Shown here: in pieces, positions 18,596-28,217 of the stretch
Layout of the letters: every line of letters starts with the position of its first letter
How positions within the stretch are numbered: position 1 is the first letter of the stretch
DNA from: Lysinibacillus alkalisoli
GTDB taxonomy: Bacteria > Bacillota > Bacilli > Bacillales_A > Planococcaceae
DNA: 64,000 nt
Assembly: GCF_014643595.1 (NCBI RefSeq)
Contig: NZ_BMJT01000006.1
Location: 150,399-214,398, forward strand
Direction of reading: 5' to 3'
The notes under the pieces: generated by a model
Seen by the model: the letters and a program-made list of their open reading frames with translations, nothing else
Databases searched by the model: none
Told to the model about the DNA's origin: nothing
Position numbers and translations under genes: made by a program

Positions 18596-19090
18596 TTATT
18601 TCGGACTCTTTTGAAAGGCTGTTAACACCATCGTTAATAAGATGGTGAATAGTGTGCCTCCTATTACGTAATGCCAATTAAAAAAGACAATGGTATTGGC
18701 AAAATTAGCTACTGTCTCGTAATGCATCATACCAATATTAGAGCCTTCATCTGCTATAGTTCGCATTATTTTTTTAGGATAAAAGAGTGATATATGATAG
18801 TAATAAGCACTTGCACCGTAAATCATCAGACGCTCAATAAAACAAGGTAATAACAAACCTAGTGTATAAAATAATGCGGTTTTATTTTTACAAAATACGG
18901 CATAATAAATGGCCCCTATCACATAGGGGACTAATATAAGACTTAAACTCAATGCCCTTTTATCATAATCTTCAGCTGCAAAGAAACTTAAACAAATGAT
19001 CGTATAGGTCGTTGCCATAAAAAGCCAACCTATCATTAATTTTTTCACTGCATCATTTTTTTGTACCAAACAGATGATACATCCTTTCAC
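18596..19090 (-). CDS. Hypothetical membrane protein
   Basis: I do not recognise this 164-residue protein. It has four predicted membrane spans and lies 12 bases upstream of the GNAT gene on the same strand. The start is uncertain: the GTG at 19090 has no clear ribosome binding site, and an ATG at codon 19 is possible. Confidence 0.55.
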   Translation of the reverse strand: MKGCIICLVQKNDAVKKLMIGWLFMATTYTIICLSFFAAEDYDKRALSLSLILVPYVIGAIYYAVFCKNKTALFYTLGLLLPCFIERLMIYGASAYYYHISLFYPKKIMRTIADEGSNIGMMHYETVANFANTIVFFNWHYVIGGTLFTILLTMVLTAFQKSPK

Positions 19091-19316
19091 TAACTCTGTA
19101 CTTTTCTTACCGTATACTCATATCTTTTAAAGATAGCATGTGTACAAAAATAGCACAAATATTAACAAAAAATTGTACTCACCTTAGGTATCGCACAAAT
19201 ATTTCACACTAAAATAACAACATATCTTTTATCAATGCATGCCTTAGTATGTACATAATGATTCGCATGCCATTTTGATAGCTACAACACTTATAGCTAA
19301 ACAATAACGGCGAGCC

Positions 19317-19586
19317 TTACCCCCAATACATAGCTGTGATAAAAAATAACTTACTCGCTGTATAACCAGCTATAGCTGTCATAACTATAAATAAAATAGA
19401 AGATAAGCGCTGTTTCTCCTCTTTGATATGCCATAAATATGTATAAAAAAATAAAATATAACAAAGTAAACTCACAACAAAACAAGCAGTCACAACAATA
19501 CGCGAATTCACTGGCAGTACACTACCACTCCAACTCACAATAAATCCTATCAGAAAAAATATAAACGCTTTACGTTGTCCTTGCAC
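19317..19586 (-). CDS. Small membrane protein of unknown function
   Basis: An 89-residue protein with three hydrophobic segments and no family that I recognise. The second GTG (19586) is preferred as start because GAGGGGAGAGGG lies directly upstream. Confidence 0.5.
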   Translation of the reverse strand: MQGQRKAFIFFLIGFIVSWSGSVLPVNSRIVVTACFVVSLLCYILFFYTYLWHIKEEKQRLSSILFIVMTAIAGYTASKLFFITAMYWG

Positions 19587-19788
19587 AAATCCCTCTCCCC
19601 TCACTACATTTACCTAAATGGAATATCACTACATAATATCATAGATTATTGTATTTATTAGTAATTGTTGCGTGATATGCAACGCCTTATAAACTTATTT
19701 GTACAAGGTGTAACGTTTCGTTGCTTGTTGCCCTGTACACCATCCCTTATCGTAAAAGTATACTAACTGGAAGGGAGTACGGTAACCT

Positions 19789-20118
19789 ATGTATCAAGAG
19801 ACAAAACGAATCAATTATATCGTGTTAATTAGTTTGCTTTGCTTTAACTTTATTTTTATTACAGGGGTGGCTATCGGCATAGTTGCTCTCATTGCAAGTT
19901 TATGGATCGTCATTGCTTCTTTTATAGCATCTCCATTGGCACTGCTTAGTTTAATTGCTTTGGATTTGCAGTCGTTTGTATGGTGGGAGTTTATCGGGAG
20001 TATTGTATTATTTGCTATTGGCATATTTTTATATCCGATAGCGAAAAAGATGACTACGTTAACTGCAAAAGCAGCCATCTTATACATTAAGATGAACCAA
20101 CAGGCGATTTACTACTAA
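19789..20118 (+). CDS. Small membrane protein (possible DUF1700-related C-terminal half)
   Basis: A 109-residue protein with two or three hydrophobic spans and a cationic tail (IAKKMTTLTAKAAILYIKM). The organisation recalls the membrane half of HAAS/DUF1700 proteins, but the similarity is weak. AAGGGAG is 12 bases before the ATG. The gene stands alone between small genes. Confidence 0.5.
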   Translation: MYQETKRINYIVLISLLCFNFIFITGVAIGIVALIASLWIVIASFIASPLALLSLIALDLQSFVWWEFIGSIVLFAIGIFLYPIAKKMTTLTAKAAILYIKMNQQAIYY

Positions 20119-20141
20119 AATCGTTAACCTAATTTAAGCAT

Positions 20142-20177
20142 AAAACCCATTCCGACATGACGCTAGGAATGGGTTTT
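20142..20177. terminator. Terminator between convergent genes
   Basis: The stem AAAACCCATTCC / GGAATGGGTTTT sits between the plus-strand membrane gene and the minus-strand DUF2200 gene and can serve both. Confidence 0.85.
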
Positions 20178-20183
20178 ACTTTA

Positions 20184-20534
20184 TTAGGCGCGTAATATTT
20201 TATCCATTGCCCTACCTTTACCTAACTCATCTATTAACTTATCTAAATAACGAATCTCTCGCATGATAGGCTCTTCAATGTCTTCAATACGCACGCCACA
20301 AATCACACCTGTAATGAGCAAACGTTTAGGATTTAACTGCGGAGCTTGCGCAAAAAAATCTTCAAAACTTGTTTCATTGGCTAAGTGCTCCCTTAATTGT
20401 TGCTGATTGTAACCTGTTAGCCACTGCATAATGACATCTACTTCTTGTTGACCTCGCCCTTTCTTTTCTGCCTTTGTTATATAGTGGGGATATACTTTTA
20501 TAATAGGCATCTTATAAATATTATGCTTTGCCAT
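20184..20534 (-). CDS. DUF2200 domain-containing protein
   Basis: A 116-residue cytosolic protein with the conserved DUF2200 blocks: an N-terminal [22 protein letters not shown], a central [18 protein letters not shown] and [22 protein letters not shown] at the C terminus. The function of the family is not established. GGAGG is well placed before the ATG. Confidence 0.85.
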   Translation of the reverse strand: MAKHNIYKMPIIKVYPHYITKAEKKGRGQQEVDVIMQWLTGYNQQQLREHLANETSFEDFFAQAPQLNPKRLLITGVICGVRIEDIEEPIMREIRYLDKLIDELGKGRAMDKILRA

Positions 20535-20725
20535 ATAATAACCTCCTATCTTAATTCAATGATACCCTTTAATCACTACATCTAAAGATGGGTAAACTAG
20601 GCATCACGTGCATAAAGCAAGGCTTGATGTTGTGGTTATAGCTTACACCTCATACACTTTTAATGAATAAAAAATGTTACTATTTTATCGCTGAATCGTT
20701 ACATGTACTCGTCCTATAGTTTCAA

Positions 20726-21409
20726 TTACACTTCGTATCTCCCACCATGATAACAGTAATATACTTTTGCTTGTAAATTTTTCACCGTTTGTAATGATTG
20801 CTCTGCTGTTTTCAGATCTAAACCGAATTGAAGGTTTGCAACCGTTAATTGCCCTGCTTCATGTACAGCCGCATCACCTGTAATGATACTATTCAGTGCT
20901 GGGAAGAATAACGAAATATGCCCTGCTGTATGACCTGGCGTCGCAATAACTTGACAGGCGTCTTGTAAAATCAGATCTAGATGATTTACTGTTTTGTCTA
21001 CTCTCACATATTCAAGTGACTGTAATTGTTGGACAAACCATTCACCAAAGTCTTTTTGTTCTTTAGGCATATGTGCAAGTATTTCTTGTGCTTGGATTAA
21101 ACGTTCTGATGGTTGTGCACCACTAATTGATGGCGCTTCAATAGCACTCACTATAATCGTTACATGTGGGTATTTCTCTTTTAAAGCATATAATGAGCCA
21201 ATATGGTCATCATAATGCGTAATTATTATATGTTGCAACTGCGTTGTGTCATAACTAGCTTCTTGAATAGCCACTTCAATGAATGGTAGAAAATTCGCAT
21301 AGCCTGCATCAACTAAAATTAACCCTTCTCCTTGTACAATTAATATGGGAGAAATCCAATTTTCTTGACCATTGAATTCAAATTTTATTAGTAATTCTAC
21401 TAATTCCAT
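20726..21409 (-). CDS. Metallo-beta-lactamase fold hydrolase
   Basis: A 227-residue MBL-fold protein. The metal ligands are in THYDDHIGS (HxxDH variant, about residues 59-67), TAGHISLF after the TPGH strand, and GDAAVHE. The substrate is unknown; small-molecule lactone or glyoxalase-like activity is typical. The start at 21409 is fixed by GGGAGGTG. Confidence 0.85.
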   Translation of the reverse strand: MELVELLIKFEFNGQENWISPILIVQGEGLILVDAGYANFLPFIEVAIQEASYDTTQLQHIIITHYDDHIGSLYALKEKYPHVTIIVSAIEAPSISGAQPSERLIQAQEILAHMPKEQKDFGEWFVQQLQSLEYVRVDKTVNHLDLILQDACQVIATPGHTAGHISLFFPALNSIITGDAAVHEAGQLTVANLQFGLDLKTAEQSLQTVKNLQAKVYYCYHGGRYEV

Positions 21410-21476
21410 TATCACACCTCCCATAATACATTTTTATTTTACTCTAAACTTTACCACCTAGCTATTATGCTCAAAA

Positions 21477-21522
21477 AATAAACTGTACCATGAGGAGATG
21501 AACTCCTCATAATACAGTTTAT
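21477..21522 (-). terminator. Terminator of the KASIII-like gene
   Basis: Two nested stems (AATAAACTGTA with its complement, and ATGAGGAG/CTCCTCAT) form a long hairpin immediately after the stop codon. Confidence 0.75.
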
Positions 21523-21525
21523 TCA

Positions 21526-22494
21526 CTAATAGCGCCACAACATTGTACCTGCTTGATAACCAGAGCCCAATGTCCAAAACATAATATAGTCACCCCTTTT
21601 AATTTTGCCAGCTTGTATATCTTCATACAAAGCTAAAAATGGGCTGTTATTGCCTGTATAACCATAGCGATCGCCAACATAGCTCACTTTATCTGCAGGT
21701 AAGTTTAATGCTTCCTTAATTAAATTAATATTCCTTTTTGACAATTGCGAGAAGCAATATGCCCCTATATCATTTGTTGTTAACTGATGCTTTGCTAACA
21801 TTTTAGGGATCGAATCAATCGCGAATTTAACACTATCAATGCCATCAAAATTACCCCAATACATATAACTTGCATCTTCTTTTTCACGTACCGTTTTTGC
21901 TAATCCCTTTGGTGGGTAAACAATTTCTTCTGTGAAATTTGTATTGGATTGGTAGACAACATCTATTAGCTCACTATCTGAATGATCCTTCTCTAAAATC
22001 AATGCTACTGCTGCCTCGCCAAATGTTGGATACGTAACAGGGTTTTCAGGATTCATAATTAAACTATAAAAATCAGAACCTATCACCAAAGCCCTTTTGT
22101 TATTTGAAGTTACTAATGTGCGTGTTATTTGCTCTACTCCAATAAACATACCTATACAATTGGCATTTAAATCATAGCACAATGTATCTTCCTTTCCTGC
22201 AAGTGCTTCATGAATCATCAGTGCATTGGTAGGTGATAAACGTTCAGGTGTCATGCTAATAAATACAATCATATCTATATCTTCTACTGCTACTTGAGCT
22301 TTAGTGAGCACTTCACGTGCTGCCTCTATTGCCATTGTTAAACTATTCTCTTCTGTACCTTTAATTTGATAACGTACTTTCGAACCGATTTTTTCTAATA
22401 AGCCTACGATATCCTTATCTTGTTTTTCAAAATGTTGAATAAAATGCTCATTATCTAGTTGATGCGTAGGATGATAAATCGCTAACTCTTTCAT
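21526..22494 (-). CDS. 3-oxoacyl-ACP synthase III-like ketosynthase
   Basis: A 322-residue thiolase-fold protein. The nucleophile region is DLNANCIGMF (cysteine about 113) and the C-terminal GNNSPFLALYEDI matches the GNTSAAS asparagine block of FabH. The catalytic HQAN histidine motif is replaced by CFSQLS, so the normal Cys-His-Asn triad is incomplete. It may be a specialised condensing enzyme or acyltransferase rather than housekeeping FabH. The start at 22494 has AAAAGGGG upstream. It stands alone, with no ACP or other biosynthetic genes next to it. Confidence 0.8.
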   Translation of the reverse strand: MKELAIYHPTHQLDNEHFIQHFEKQDKDIVGLLEKIGSKVRYQIKGTEENSLTMAIEAAREVLTKAQVAVEDIDMIVFISMTPERLSPTNALMIHEALAGKEDTLCYDLNANCIGMFIGVEQITRTLVTSNNKRALVIGSDFYSLIMNPENPVTYPTFGEAAVALILEKDHSDSELIDVVYQSNTNFTEEIVYPPKGLAKTVREKEDASYMYWGNFDGIDSVKFAIDSIPKMLAKHQLTTNDIGAYCFSQLSKRNINLIKEALNLPADKVSYVGDRYGYTGNNSPFLALYEDIQAGKIKRGDYIMFWTLGSGYQAGTMLWRY

Positions 22495-22639
22495 ACTTAC
22501 CCCTTTTAACATATCTCCATTACCTCCACAATTACGTTATACTTTATATTTTTATTAACAAATAATGTTAACTATATCAATTTAACATAAAGTACCTTTA
22601 TAATACAAAATATAACACAAAAGGAATGTTTTTTAATTG

Positions 22640-23422
22640 TTAAAACTGGATGCTAAAGCCTTCAAATGTATGAATACCCGTTCCAAACCTTATTAAATCC
22701 TGCTGACGCAAATAACGAGTGGCTCGTTTGACTTCTTCAAAGATGGCAGGTGTAATCCCCAATGTATGATGTGACCCATAAATCATGGTCACACCTGAGA
22801 TTTGTGTAATGCGCTCTAAAGAATTCACTAAATCCACTGGGCTTGTTGTAGGGTAAAAGGCATAAATAGGTGTAGTATCATATAATAAATCTCCTGTAAA
22901 TAAATAGCCTGTTTGCCTATCAAAAATTACGATATGCCCAGGTGAATGACCAGGTGTGTGATAAACTTGCAATGTGCGATTTCCTAATGCAATCTCATCC
23001 CCATCATGCAAGACACCTGTTGGTACACCCATAAACGGCGTATACGTAGTTGGATTAAATGTAGCGGGTACAGGTATTGTAATATCTCTAGCTGTATTCG
23101 CTCTAATTTGTTCAAGAGATAAACCCACAATACCTGTCTTAAGCCACTCTTCCTCATAAGCATGCACAAATATACGAGTATAAGCTCCGTGACTGCCAAT
23201 ATGATCGGAATGTACATGTGTAGTAATCACATCAATGGGCAGTGACGTTAATTGATCCGTAATACGTTTTAGATTATCAATCCCCAAACCTGTATCAATT
23301 AATGCAGCTTTATTTTGTCCGATTAATAAAAAGGAATGCACCTTCTCCCAATGACCTAACTCGCTGATTGCATATGTGTTACGGTCAATTTGGCTTACTG
23401 TAAACCATTCATCTTTTAACAT
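22640..23422 (-). CDS. Metallo-beta-lactamase fold hydrolase
   Basis: A 260-residue MBL-fold enzyme with the complete metal motif THVHSDHIGS (about residues 62-71), then HTPGHSPGHIVIF and GDLLYDTTP. It is distinct from the MBL gene at 20726. The start at 23422 has GAGGGGG upstream. The substrate is unknown. Confidence 0.87.
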   Translation of the reverse strand: MLKDEWFTVSQIDRNTYAISELGHWEKVHSFLLIGQNKAALIDTGLGIDNLKRITDQLTSLPIDVITTHVHSDHIGSHGAYTRIFVHAYEEEWLKTGIVGLSLEQIRANTARDITIPVPATFNPTTYTPFMGVPTGVLHDGDEIALGNRTLQVYHTPGHSPGHIVIFDRQTGYLFTGDLLYDTTPIYAFYPTTSPVDLVNSLERITQISGVTMIYGSHHTLGITPAIFEEVKRATRYLRQQDLIRFGTGIHTFEGFSIQF

Positions 23423-23479
23423 AATAACGCCCCCTCTACCATAAACATACACTATTATCGTAGGAGAAGTTAAAAAGGC

Positions 23480-24121
23480 TTACCAAAGATAAGGAATAAG
23501 TTTTTTTGTTTTTTTACGATAGGCAGTAAATTGTGCACCATATTTATGTTGCAGGTAGGCATCCGACTTCGGAATATAACCATAAATAAAGACGAAGCAT
23601 AAACTAATCGGAATAATAAGGGCATACCAATTATTCGCGAGTAAGGCTAAACCAAACACCCATAAACAATCCCCTAAATAATTAATGTGAATGGCATATT
23701 TAAATAAACCACCTGTATATAATTTCCCCTTATTAGCAGGATTATCTTTAAATGGCTTACGCAATAACTCAGAAGCGGTATTTAATACACTCCCACCTAT
23801 AAATAATACCCAGCCTATTATAATTACAGTGGCATTCGGTATTTGACTACTCATCACAAATAAAATAGGAAAACCTAAGTAATAAATCCCAAACGCCGCA
23901 CTGTTCATAATAGCTTCTTGCCAACTAATCCCTCTAGGCAGCCAAATAAACATCATCGCTGTTAAGCGTATTGTTGTAATAATTAATGCGATAAATAAGC
24001 CTATTGCTACAGCCGTTGGTTCACGCATTATAAATAATACATAATAAGCAATGATTAAATAAATAAGCTCTGCACCAAAGATTAAACACTTTTCTTTTAT
24101 GGTTGATTGTTGTATACCATA
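23480..24121 (-). CDS. Isoprenylcysteine methyltransferase / steroid 5-alpha-reductase-like membrane protein
   Basis: A 213-residue membrane protein with about six spans. The C-terminal block GLFKYAIHINYLGDCLWVFG and a late KSDAYLQHKYGAQFTAYRKKTKKLIPYLW fit the ICMT/DUF1295 methyltransferase fold. It starts 7 bases after the MerR gene on the same strand, with AAAGGAG before the ATG, so it is the likely target of that regulator. Confidence 0.75.
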   Translation of the reverse strand, partial: YGIQQSTIKEKCLIFGAELIYLIIAYYVLFIMREPTAVAIGLFIALIITTIRLTAMMFIWLPRGISWQEAIMNSAAFGIYYLGFPILFVMSSQIPNATVIIIGWVLFIGGSVLNTASELLRKPFKDNPANKGKLYTGGLFKYAIHINYLGDCLWVFGLALLANNWYALIIPISLCFVFIYGYIPKSDAYLQHKYGAQFTAYRKKTKKLIPYLW

Positions 24122-24128
24122 CATTGTT

Positions 24129-24932
24129 CTACACTCCTTTAATAGGAAAATAAACTTCAATCACATGTTGATGTTGAGGTGTTGTATAAGGGTCGGTTTG
24201 ATAAATCTCAAAAGGTTTACCATTTACTTGGTACGCATTGGTCGCTATCCAAACACGTAACGTAGTATGGATGGCAGGCAAGTCTTCATAATCACCAATT
24301 AATGTAGCCATAGCACATAAACCTACATCAAATAATGTCGTTTGTTCAGTTTGTTCTTTTACAGGAATCGCTAATTCAACATCGCTATGTTCAGGCTGAT
24401 ACACCTCACTATGCAAGATCGCCATAGGTTTGGCGATGGGGGTTACTTGTTGAAATACTACCTGGCTAAATAACGCATTAAAATGAGTGAGAAAATCAGC
24501 CATATCTATTGATTTACGCTGTGTTATCAAATGGATTGGCAAAGGTGTCACTAAAGTTATGGCGATATCTTGCAAATAATGCATCATATTATTTGTTAAC
24601 TCAAGTTGTTGTAAGTCACTTGTTAACTTAGTTAACAAAGTCTCGTATGCAGCAATAGCTTCTGTCATTTTGTCATACTGCGCTCTCAGTTGATGCTGTA
24701 AAAAATCAGTATCGGTCTGATTGACTAAGATGGCTTTAATTTCCTCAAGTGAAAACATATAACCTTTTAGTCTTGTAATATACAATGCGGTTTCTAGTTG
24801 CGTGACATTGTAATAACGATAACCATTAGTAGCATCAATATATGCTGGTTTGAGTAAATCAATCTCATCGTAATAACGCAATGTTTTTAATGTGAGATGT
24901 GCTATTTTAGAAAACTCACCAATCGACAACAT
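24129..24932 (-). CDS. MerR family regulator with GyrI-like effector domain
   Basis: A 267-residue regulator. Residues 1-70 are the MerR winged helix (LSIGEFSKIAHLTLKTLRYYDEIDLLKPAY, then NGYRYY), followed by a coiled coil, and residues 110-267 are a GyrI/effector-binding domain that would sense hydrophobic ligands. The ATG at 24932 is best placed after AGGAG. A MerR-type promoter lies upstream. Confidence 0.9.
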   Translation of the reverse strand: MLSIGEFSKIAHLTLKTLRYYDEIDLLKPAYIDATNGYRYYNVTQLETALYITRLKGYMFSLEEIKAILVNQTDTDFLQHQLRAQYDKMTEAIAAYETLLTKLTSDLQQLELTNNMMHYLQDIAITLVTPLPIHLITQRKSIDMADFLTHFNALFSQVVFQQVTPIAKPMAILHSEVYQPEHSDVELAIPVKEQTEQTTLFDVGLCAMATLIGDYEDLPAIHTTLRVWIATNAYQVNGKPFEIYQTDPYTTPQHQHVIEVYFPIKGV

Positions 24933-24970
24933 ATTCATCATCTCCTGTGCTGTGATACTTTCACTTTATG

Positions 24971-24998
24971 GTCTCCTGTAAGGGGAAGGTCAAGCCCT
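24971..24998 (-). promoter_or_regulatory. MerR-type promoter/operator
   Basis: On the minus strand TTGACC is followed by a GC-rich imperfect dyad (CTTCCCCTTACAGGAG) and a TAAAGT -10-like element about 19 bases downstream. The overlong spacer filled by a dyad is typical of MerR-activated promoters. The remaining bases up to 25160 contain nothing I recognise. Confidence 0.65.
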
Positions 24999-25166
24999 AT
25001 TGTTTAATTCTTCCCTTATTCATTATGTAGTAATACCTCTGCTTTCTTTATGCCTCATCTATGACGACGTATCATCACTGCAATAGGCACTTGTATACGA
25101 ACAGGCGAGAATCATAACGCCCATTTTAAAGTAAGCGCTCACTATACAATGGCACTCCTTCACAGT

Positions 25167-25200
25167 AAAAAAGATGAAGCGATTTTAACATCACTTCATC
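25167..25200 (-). terminator. Terminator of thrS
   Basis: The stem GATGAAG / CTTCATC is followed on the minus strand by six T, 38 bases past the thrS stop. Confidence 0.65.
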
Positions 25201-25237
25201 CTCTGTTTCCTACCATGCCACTAGCGTTAAATGACAT

Positions 25238-27160
25238 TCATTGTAATGGCTTTAACTTATGTCGAATCTCCTGCTCTAATTTTTGAATAAAGACATCTAC
25301 AGATACGGTCTCTAACGCTTCTTGTTGATGAGCACGTACTGTCACTGTACCTTCTTGCTGCTCCTCATCACCTAACACAAGAATATAAGGTACTTTCTGC
25401 ATCTTGGCATCTCGTATTTTACGTCCCAACTTCTCATTACGCTGGTCAATTTCCGCTCGGATATTGGCTTGGCATAATGCTTCCTTCACTTGTGTAACAT
25501 AGGGTAGATGCACATCTGAAACCCCAATAATCTTCACTTGTTGTGGGGCTAACCATAACGGGAACACCCCACCAAAATGTTCAATTAAAATGCCTAAGAA
25601 GCGGTCAATTGAGCCAAAGACAGCACGGTGAAGTACAACAGGGCGCACCTTTTCATTTTCTTCATTAATATAAGTTAAATCAAACTTCTCTGGCAGTTGA
25701 AAATCTAATTGTATTGTGGCACATTGATGACTACGCTTAATCGCATCTCGTATATGAATGTCGATTTTAGGGCCATAAAAAGCACCATCCCCGTAGTTCA
25801 CTTTATACGCATATCCTAATTGATTTAACACATGCTCAAGCGCTTCTTCCGCTTGATCCCACAAAGCTAACTCTCCCATATATTCCTCAGGCCTTGTTGA
25901 TAGCTCAATCTCATATTCAAAGCCAAATACTTGATAGACATGGTCAATAATTTGTAGGGCTAATGCAATTTCATCTTCAATTTGTGCAGGTGTCACAAAA
26001 ATATGGGCATCGTCTTGGCAAAATGTGCGCACGCGCAATAATCCATTTAAAGCACCACTAAATTCATGACGATGCACTTGACCAAACTCTGCCATCCGAA
26101 TTGGCAAGTCACGATAAGAATGTAAGCTATTTTTATAAATCAACATATGCCCTGGGCAGTTCATCGGCTTTAAGGCAAAGTTTTGCTGATCCACCTGTGT
26201 AAAATACATATTGTCCTTATAATGTTCCCAGTGGCCAGACTGCTCCCACAAGCGTTGATTCATAATACTTGGTGTACGCACTTCTTGATAATCATACTTC
26301 GCTTGTAACTCTCTTAAAAAAGACTCTAAGTTGTTACGGATGATTTGCCCATTGGCTAAATAAAATGGCATACCAGGTGCCTCTTCAGAGAACATAAATA
26401 ATTGCAGTTCTTTACCTAGCTTGCGATGATTGCGCTTTTCAGCTTCTTCAAGAAAAACAAAGTAATCATCCATCTCCTCTTTTGTAGCAAAAGCTACACC
26501 ATAAATGCGCTGTAACATATCATTATTACTATCGCCACGCCAATACGCCCCTGAAATTGTTGTTAACGTAAAATGCTTTACTTTATTGGTAGAGGGAACA
26601 TGTGGCCCTCGACATAAATCCACAAACTCGCCTTGGGTATAAATCGTAACACGCTCATCAATTGGAATAGATGCTAGTAATTCTAACTTCAACTTGTCAT
26701 GGGCGAAAATTTGTTGCGCCTCTTGTCGAGTTACTTCCTTTCTGTTCACTGTGTGATTTTCATTTACAATTCGCTTCATTTCACGTTCGATTTTCTTTAA
26801 GTCCTCTGGTACAAGTGTATGACGCATTGCAACATCATAATAAAAGCCATTTTCAATAACAGGGCCAACACCTAACTGCACATCTGGATATAATCGTTTA
26901 ATCGCCTGCGCTAAGAGATGCGCTGCTGAGTGGCGTAATACCTGTAAACCTTCATCGGATGAAGCATCATAAAGTGCGATTTGTGCATGCTCTTGAATAG
27001 GTTGTGTCAAATCGGTTGTTGTTGTATTTACACTTCCTACAATTGATTTTTTAGCTAAACTCGGACTGATTGACTGTGCAATTTCGCTTAGTGTAATACC
27101 TTTAGCAAAGCTCTTTTGCTCACCATTCGGAAATTGAATGATTACATTTTGATTTGACAT
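25238..27160 (-). CDS. thrS: Threonyl-tRNA synthetase
   Basis: A 640-residue class II aminoacyl-tRNA synthetase that charges tRNA-Thr. The domains in order are an N-terminal TGS domain (residues 1-65), an editing domain with HSAAHLLAQAI and the SGAYWRGD/FVDLCRGPH block, the catalytic core with zinc ligands (MNCPGHMLIYKN, RMAEFGQVHRHE), and the C-terminal anticodon-binding domain (LAPQQVKIIGV). The ATG at 27160 is fixed by AAAGGAGAGG; the open frame continues upstream only through the T-box leader. Confidence 0.97.
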   Translation of the reverse strand: MSNQNVIIQFPNGEQKSFAKGITLSEIAQSISPSLAKKSIVGSVNTTTTDLTQPIQEHAQIALYDASSDEGLQVLRHSAAHLLAQAIKRLYPDVQLGVGPVIENGFYYDVAMRHTLVPEDLKKIEREMKRIVNENHTVNRKEVTRQEAQQIFAHDKLKLELLASIPIDERVTIYTQGEFVDLCRGPHVPSTNKVKHFTLTTISGAYWRGDSNNDMLQRIYGVAFATKEEMDDYFVFLEEAEKRNHRKLGKELQLFMFSEEAPGMPFYLANGQIIRNNLESFLRELQAKYDYQEVRTPSIMNQRLWEQSGHWEHYKDNMYFTQVDQQNFALKPMNCPGHMLIYKNSLHSYRDLPIRMAEFGQVHRHEFSGALNGLLRVRTFCQDDAHIFVTPAQIEDEIALALQIIDHVYQVFGFEYEIELSTRPEEYMGELALWDQAEEALEHVLNQLGYAYKVNYGDGAFYGPKIDIHIRDAIKRSHQCATIQLDFQLPEKFDLTYINEENEKVRPVVLHRAVFGSIDRFLGILIEHFGGVFPLWLAPQQVKIIGVSDVHLPYVTQVKEALCQANIRAEIDQRNEKLGRKIRDAKMQKVPYILVLGDEEQQEGTVTVRAHQQEALETVSVDVFIQKLEQEIRHKLKPLQ

Positions 27161-27177
27161 ATTACCTCTCCTTTTCT

Positions 27178-27440
27178 TTTTTGGCAAATAAAAAAAGCAC
27201 ACACGCATCCGCAAAGGGACGAATATATGCTTGAACACCCGTGGTACCACCCAAATTTCTACTGCATAGAGCAGTAGCTTATCAGTACAGATAACGTCTG
27301 TATACGTCACTAATTTCTTAGTGCAGCTCCAAGGGAGTAAATCGCATTGTCCAAACAGGAAACTTTCAGCCGGTGATTTCCCTCTCTTTTGTTCTTCACT
27401 AAAACGATTCATATCCTTTTCATTGCTTTTACCATTCAAA
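27178..27440 (-). promoter_or_regulatory. T-box riboswitch leader (thrS)
   Basis: The T-box sequence GGGTGGTACCACGG is at about 27237-27252 on the minus strand. It is followed by a terminator hairpin and seven T (about 27189-27196) before thrS. AGAGAG and GCTGAAAG elements of stem I are visible near 27355-27390, and a Thr ACC triplet in that stem is a plausible specifier. Uncharged tRNA-Thr would stabilise the antiterminator and switch thrS on. An open reading frame through it is not a gene. Confidence 0.92.
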
Positions 27441-27825
27441 TTATTTTATTTATTTAAATTATTACTCAATTTATCTTATTATTCATTTTATGTCAACATC
27501 ATTTTTCAAAACTACAAATGCAAAGCCTAGTAATGTGTGATGTAATGTTTACCCCATTATCCTTTCATGTCTATTAATCATCAGCCATTTTACTTTCTAT
27601 TGTTATATTTTTATTTCTATATCAATCAATTCTGCCTAGCTCTTACATACTTTGAACTTAGCATCATTAGTTGATTATTGTAAACATCTAGTTTGGTCTA
27701 GTAACAACTACAATATGCGGTTTGCTTAGAGCATTTAACCTAACTTATCTATTGTTCCAACTCTCTATTCATTTTAAGTCAGCGATATCATTATCAAACA
27801 ATTTAATTAACTACTATGAATAGTT

Positions 27826-27856
27826 GATATCTATGTTTCATTGCAACATAGGTATC
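27826..27856. promoter_or_regulatory. Palindromic operator candidate upstream of the PadR gene
   Basis: GATATCTATGTT and AACATAGGTATC form an imperfect inverted repeat around a 7-base centre, ending 4 bases before the PadR ATG. The ATGT...ACAT core resembles PadR operators, so autorepression is likely. Positions 27441-27825 hold no recognisable gene. Confidence 0.6.
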
Positions 27857-27860
27857 TCTC

Positions 27861-28214
27861 ATGTATGATATGTTTATGGATAATAATAACGAAAAATGGT
27901 TGAATCAACTAAAAAAAGGAATGTTAGAACTCAGTGTATTACTCATCTTAAAGAAAGGAGATTCTTATGGTTATGAAATTGTAAAAACGATGAATCAATT
28001 AGAGGCGTTTACAATTTCTCAAGCAGCCATCTACCCTGTGTTAAAAAGATTACTCACTGCACAATACATCACCTCTTACTGGGTGGAAGTCGAAAATAAT
28101 CCTGCACGCAAATACTATAAAATCACAGAAGAAGGAATCTCACTATTAACACAGAGGATGGTAGATTATGAAAGTCTTTATACTGCTATTCAATTTTTAG
28201 ATAAGGAGTTGTAA
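27861..28214 (+). CDS. PadR family transcriptional regulator
   Basis: A 117-residue winged-helix protein of the small PadR class (GMLELSVLLILKKGDSYGYEIVKTMN, then AIYPVLKRLLTAQYITSYW and the wing KYYKITEEG). It is followed 3 bases later by a HAAS/DUF1700 protein, a very common pairing in Firmicutes in which the two genes control a membrane protein. There is no good ribosome binding site before the ATG at 27861; an ATG at 27876 is an alternative. Confidence 0.88.
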   Translation: MYDMFMDNNNEKWLNQLKKGMLELSVLLILKKGDSYGYEIVKTMNQLEAFTISQAAIYPVLKRLLTAQYITSYWVEVENNPARKYYKITEEGISLLTQRMVDYESLYTAIQFLDKEL

Positions 28215-28217
28215 GTT

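Noticed and set aside
27161..27439. N-terminal extension of the thrS reading frame
   Set aside because: The segment is a T-box leader with a terminator; the ribosome binding site and TGS domain begin at 27160.
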